A DNA stretch of 64,000 nucleotides from positions 110,083,501 to 110,147,500 of the forward strand of contig CM074857.1 in assembly GCA_037501455.1 (NCBI GenBank), in the 5' to 3' direction. Source of the DNA: Lantana camara (lineage: Eukaryota; Streptophyta; Magnoliopsida; Lamiales; Verbenaceae). This document shows positions 60,117 through 64,000 of this stretch, piece after piece; position 1 is the stretch's first letter; every line of letters begins with the position of its first letter. A program made the translations under genes and the position numbers. The notes below the pieces were generated by a model. It did no database searches, was not told where the DNA came from, and worked only from the letters and a program-made list of their open reading frames with translations.

Positions 60117-63100
60117 TCATCTTGCAAGATGACTTTCGAATACTTCTCGACTAAGAGGTTTTGTAAGTGGATCTGCTACGTTCTCTACTGATGTGACCCT
60201 CTCTATTTGCACATCACCCCGTTTGATGATATCATGGATTAGGTGATACTTCCTCATTGTGTGCTTGGTCCGTTGGTGAGATCTTGGTTCTCTTGCTTGA
60301 GCAACCGCCCCAGTGTTGTCGCAAAACACAGTAATGGGGTCTTTCATGCTAGGAAGGACATTCAATTCTTGAATGAAGTATCTAATCCAAACACCTTCCT
60401 TAGCTGCATCATTTGCAGCTAAGTATTCGGCCTCAGTGGTCGAATCTGCAGTGGTCGTTTGCTTGGAACTTTTCCAACTCACTGCTCCGCCGTTAAGGCA
60501 GAAAATGTATCCTAACATTTACTTAAAATCATCTAAGTCAGATGAAAAGCTTGCATCATAGAATCCTTCGACGATTAGATCTTTCTGTACTCCGTATACT
60601 AAGAACAAATTCTTAGTTCTTCACAAGTACTTTAAGATGTTCTTCACGGCAGTCTAGTGACCATCTCCAGGCTCAGATTGGAAACGGCTTGTTATACTAA
60701 ATGCATAAGCCACATCCGGTCGAGTACATAGCATTACATACATTATGCTACCTATTGCCGAGGCATAAGGAATATGAGCCATTATTTTTTTCTCAAGATT
60801 TGTCTTAGGACACATCTTCTTTGAAAGACATGTTCCTACGCTCATGGGAAGATTCTTATTCTTAGAATCTTCCATGATGAACCGCTTCAGTACTTTATCT
60901 ATGTACATAGACTGTGATAGTCCTATTAATCTCTTGGATCTATCTCTATAGATGTTAATGCCGAGAATATAGGATGCAACACCAAGATCTTTCATCTCGA
61001 ATTGATTCGATAACCATGACTTGGTAACTTTCATGTCATCCTTCGAATTCTCAATTAGAAGGATGTCATCAACATAAAGTACCAAGAATTACACTGAAGT
61101 CTCCAATTCATTTCTATACATACAAGACTCATTCGAGTTTTGAACGAAGTCAAATGCTTTGACCGCTTCATCAAAACGAATATTCCAATTCCTAGAAGCC
61201 TATTTCAATCCATAGATTGATCTTTGGAGTTTGCAAACCTTTTGCTCACTCTCACTGAATCTAAAACCTATGGGTTGACCCATATAAATGTCTTTATCAA
61301 TGTCTCCATTGAGAAAGACAGTTTTCACATCCATTTGTCATATCTCGTAGTCATAATACGCAGCTATGTCAAGCATGATTCGAATAAAATTTTACATTGC
61401 AACCGGTGTGAAGGTCTCATCGAAGTCCATGCCTGGCCTTTGAGTGAGCCCTTTAGTAATAAGTCTTGCCTTGTAGGCTGCAACATTACCATCCACTCCA
61501 AGCTTTCGCTTAAAGATCCATTTACACCCTATGGGTTTTACCCCATCAGGCAGATCCACCAAGGTCCAAACTTGATTAGAGTACATGGATACCATTTTGA
61601 ATTTCATGGCTTGTTTCCACTGTTCAGAATCCGAGTCTGATAGTGCCTCCTCATAAGTTAAAGGGTCAATATCCTCTTGAGAGATTTCATGGAGAAAACC
61701 ATACCAACTCTCAGGTTGTCTAGGAACGCGGTCAAAATGCCTTAGAGGAGGATTTTCACGTGTATCGAAGTTCGTGATTAGCTGTGGGGTAACAGGTTGG
61801 GACGTCTCTTGCATATGTGGCGTGGGTATGTCTCGAATTTCTCCGTGTTCTGTGATCTTGGCTTTCTGTTCTCCAAGGAACAGTTCCTCAAGAAAAGTCG
61901 CATTTCTTGAAACAAACACCTTTTGGTCCGTTTGATCATAGAAGTAGTATCCTATGGATTCCTTAGGATAGCGAATAAAGTAGCATAAGTTAGAATGTGC
62001 TTCTAACTTATCTCCCACTGTCCTCTTCACATGAGCAGGATAACCCCAAATTCTCAAGTACGAATAACTAGGGATTTTGCTATGCCATATTTCATAGGGT
62101 GTTTTAGGGACTGATTTGGAAGGAACAAGATTCAAAATCTTGGTTGCACTTTCTAGAGAATAACCCCAGAAGGAAGGTGGTAAGTCAGTGAAACTCATCA
62201 TGGAACGAACCATATCGAGTAGGGTTCGATTCCTTCTCTCAGAAACTCCATTAAGTTGAGGAGTTCCTAGAGGAGTCCACTGAGAGATAATTTCATTATC
62301 TCTGAGATGACTAAGGAATTCTTCACTAAGATACTTGCCACCTCGATCAGATCGAAGTGTCTTAATCTTGTGACCAGTTTGGTTCTCAACCTCCTTTTGA
62401 AATTCTAAGAATTTCTCAAAAGCCTCAAATTTGTACTTCATTAAGTACACATAACCATAACGACTAAAGTCGTTAGTAAAGGTCTTGAAGTACTGATGAT
62501 TGTTTCAAGTGCTTACACTAAGTGGCCCACAAACATCAGTATGGATCAAATCCAAGGTCTTAGTGGCTCGTTCCACATTCCCTTTGAAAGGAGTTTTGAA
62601 CATCTTTCCTTTGAGACAGGATTCACAAGAAGTTAACTGTTTAAGGTCATTTTCAGAGAATATCCCAAAGGTAGTTAACTTGCTAATTCTATTCTTGGAA
62701 ATATGTCCTAATCTAGCGTGCCACAAAGATGTTGAGACTTCGTCATCTCTCTTACGTTTTGTTTCTCGTTATATATTCAAAATATTGGTGTTTTGAGTTA
62801 TATAAAGTCCATTGTTTAATGTACCAAGATGTATTGAAAAATCATTCTTTTTAAAGAAAAAGTTACCATTCTTAATATGAGTTTCATAACCTTCACAATC
62901 AAGTATTGGAACTGAAATTATATTACGAATAATGTTTGGTACATAAAGGACTGTATTTAAAACTAAAACAAAACGACCTAAATCTAATTTAATTATGCCT
63001 CAAGCTTGAGCCTCAACACTTGAGCCATCTCCAATCTTCAAGACACATTCTCCTCCTTTGAGCTGTTGAACCTCACTTAGCATCTGTACATCATTACAGA

Positions 63101-63999
63101 TATGAGATCCACAACCGATATCAAGTACCCAAGAGTTAGAATTAAAAGAAAGATTTACTTCAATGAGAAACATATCTTCTTTAGAGTAGCCTTGTACTCC
63201 TGGTAGTTTCTCCTCCAATGCCCCGATTTGCCACAATGGAAGTAAACGTCCTCTTTTTTATCACGTTTCTTTTTTTGGGCTTTTCCCTTCTTGATGCCGC
63301 CATTGGGCCTAAGGGATTTCTTCTTCTTTTGGGCTTTCTTGCCCTTGCCTTTAGAAGGCTTAGAAGAAGATGGAGTTGTGACCATCATAATCTTTTGTCC
63401 TTCTTGATCGTGCTTTCAGCAGCCACAAGCTAACTAATCAGCTCAGCTGTAGTAGCATTTGCATGATTCATGTTGAAGTTAAGGACAAATAGGTTAAAAG
63501 ATGGTGGGAGCGAGGCTAGCAACAAATCCACTGAAAGCTCATCTCTGAGCGGCATGTCCATGGAGGCAAGTTTCTCAGTAAGAGCAAGAAACTTGAGTCC
63601 ATATTCATGGACACTCGTACCTTCCCTCATTCTCAAATGGAATAATTCTTTTGAGGTGTTATACCTTGTAACACGTTTATGAGGGTGGTAAAGTTGCTCT
63701 AAGTGGTCGTAAATCTCCCAAGCAAATTCCATTGATTCATGCTGTCTTTGCATGTCCGGAGACATGTTAGAAAGCATGAGACAACGGGCTTGGAGATTAT
63801 CATCCTTCCACTTCTGGATCGCATCCCGCTCAACCTGGGTCGGAGCTTCCCCTTGAGGAATGGGCTCCGCCTCGTAGAGAACATAAGTTCTTTTCTCGGA
63901 ATCTAGAACGATTTTTAGATTCCTAAGCCAATCAGAATAGTTGGGACCAGTCAACTTGTTTGACTCGAGGATCGATACTAGAGGGTTTTTGGTTGCCAT
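60117..63999 (-). pseudogene. Decayed copia gag-pol of family I copy 2
   Basis: From ATG 63999 the minus strand reads UBN2-type gag to a nonsense codon near 63430, then in shifted frames a knuckle region VYFHCGKSGHWRRN near 63215 (its first Cys is Tyr), a protease-type segment near 63110 with DIGCGSHIC in place of DSG, pre-integrase MWHARLGHI near 62720, integrase with SDRGGKY near 62350 and the conserved PLGTPQLNGVSERRNRT stretch near 62260, RT with LYVDDILL near 61075, and RNase H with the copia C-terminal motif NVADPLTK near 60165. At least four frame changes and several stops make it non-functional. The order gag-protease-integrase-RT-RNase H is that of Ty1/copia. Confidence 0.88.
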
Positions 64000-64000
64000 T

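Larger units (their letters stand above)
58565..64000 (-). mobile_element. Ty1/copia family I element, copy 2 (5' end off window)
   Basis: Truncated 3' LTR, polypurine tract GGGCAAGTGGGAGAT (60086-60072) and a decayed gag-pol frame up to the gag ATG at 63999. Leader and 5' LTR lie beyond the window. Orientation matches copy 1. It lacks the TRIM-like insertion and the 39-bp deletion seen in copy 1, so it is the better reference for the family. Confidence 0.85.

Overview
The window is nuclear DNA of a flowering plant, most likely a dicot. The support is nested LTR retrotransposons of both superfamilies, hAT-type elements with 8-bp target-site duplications (TSDs), tRNA-derived SINEs, and one conserved intron-rich gene for an SR-related splicing protein. 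No bacterial-style operon, CRISPR array, rRNA gene or functional tRNA gene was seen. The species cannot be named from what is visible.

Layout. Positions 1-17388 hold an old Ty1/copia element on the minus strand (family I). Its 3' end lies off the window, its coding region is decayed, and a small 197-bp TRIM-like insertion sits in the integrase region. Its leader is split by a younger complete Ty1/copia element (family II, 4298-13911, TSD CTATT), whose polyprotein frame is broken only by two TGA codons. Positions 17389-32280 are intergenic, AT-rich and repeat-dominated. They contain a 3.2-kb solo LTR (19428-22610, TSD TTTTA), a small inverted-repeat element (23740-24026), a fragment of a second related element with gag remnant, primer-binding site and a 5.1-kb LTR (24670-30473) that itself holds an opposite-strand LTR fragment, and a probable Mutator-like nonautonomous element (about 30735-32150).

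Positions 32430-40740 on the minus strand carry the one clear host gene: a 13-exon SRRM1/SRm160-type pre-mRNA splicing protein with an N-terminal PWI domain and long RS-rich tail. Its exon phases close exactly to an 878-residue frame. Intron 6 (3.15 kb) holds a SINE and two copies of one hAT-like element in opposite orientation, forming a long inverted repeat. A further hAT-type element (40937-42702, TSD GGCAAAAT) sits about 200 bp upstream of the start codon and carries a nested MITE and a SINE.

Positions 42936-64000 are another nest. A complete family-I-like LTR (42936-58564) has been split by a hAT-type element (56873-57904, TSD ACTAATTC) and by a very young Ty3/gypsy element (44174-56558, TSD CCTAT). 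The LTR abuts a truncated family I copy whose decayed gag-pol runs to the right edge. The Ty3/gypsy element is the most notable object. Its two 845-bp LTRs differ at one base, gag-pol is one uninterrupted 2040-codon frame with the dual RNase H layout of the Tat lineage, and an 886-residue spliced gene lies on the opposite strand between pol and the 3' LTR, with its own TATA box. Antisense genes are known in some Tat-lineage elements, so this is an unusually complete example rather than a demonstrably new system.
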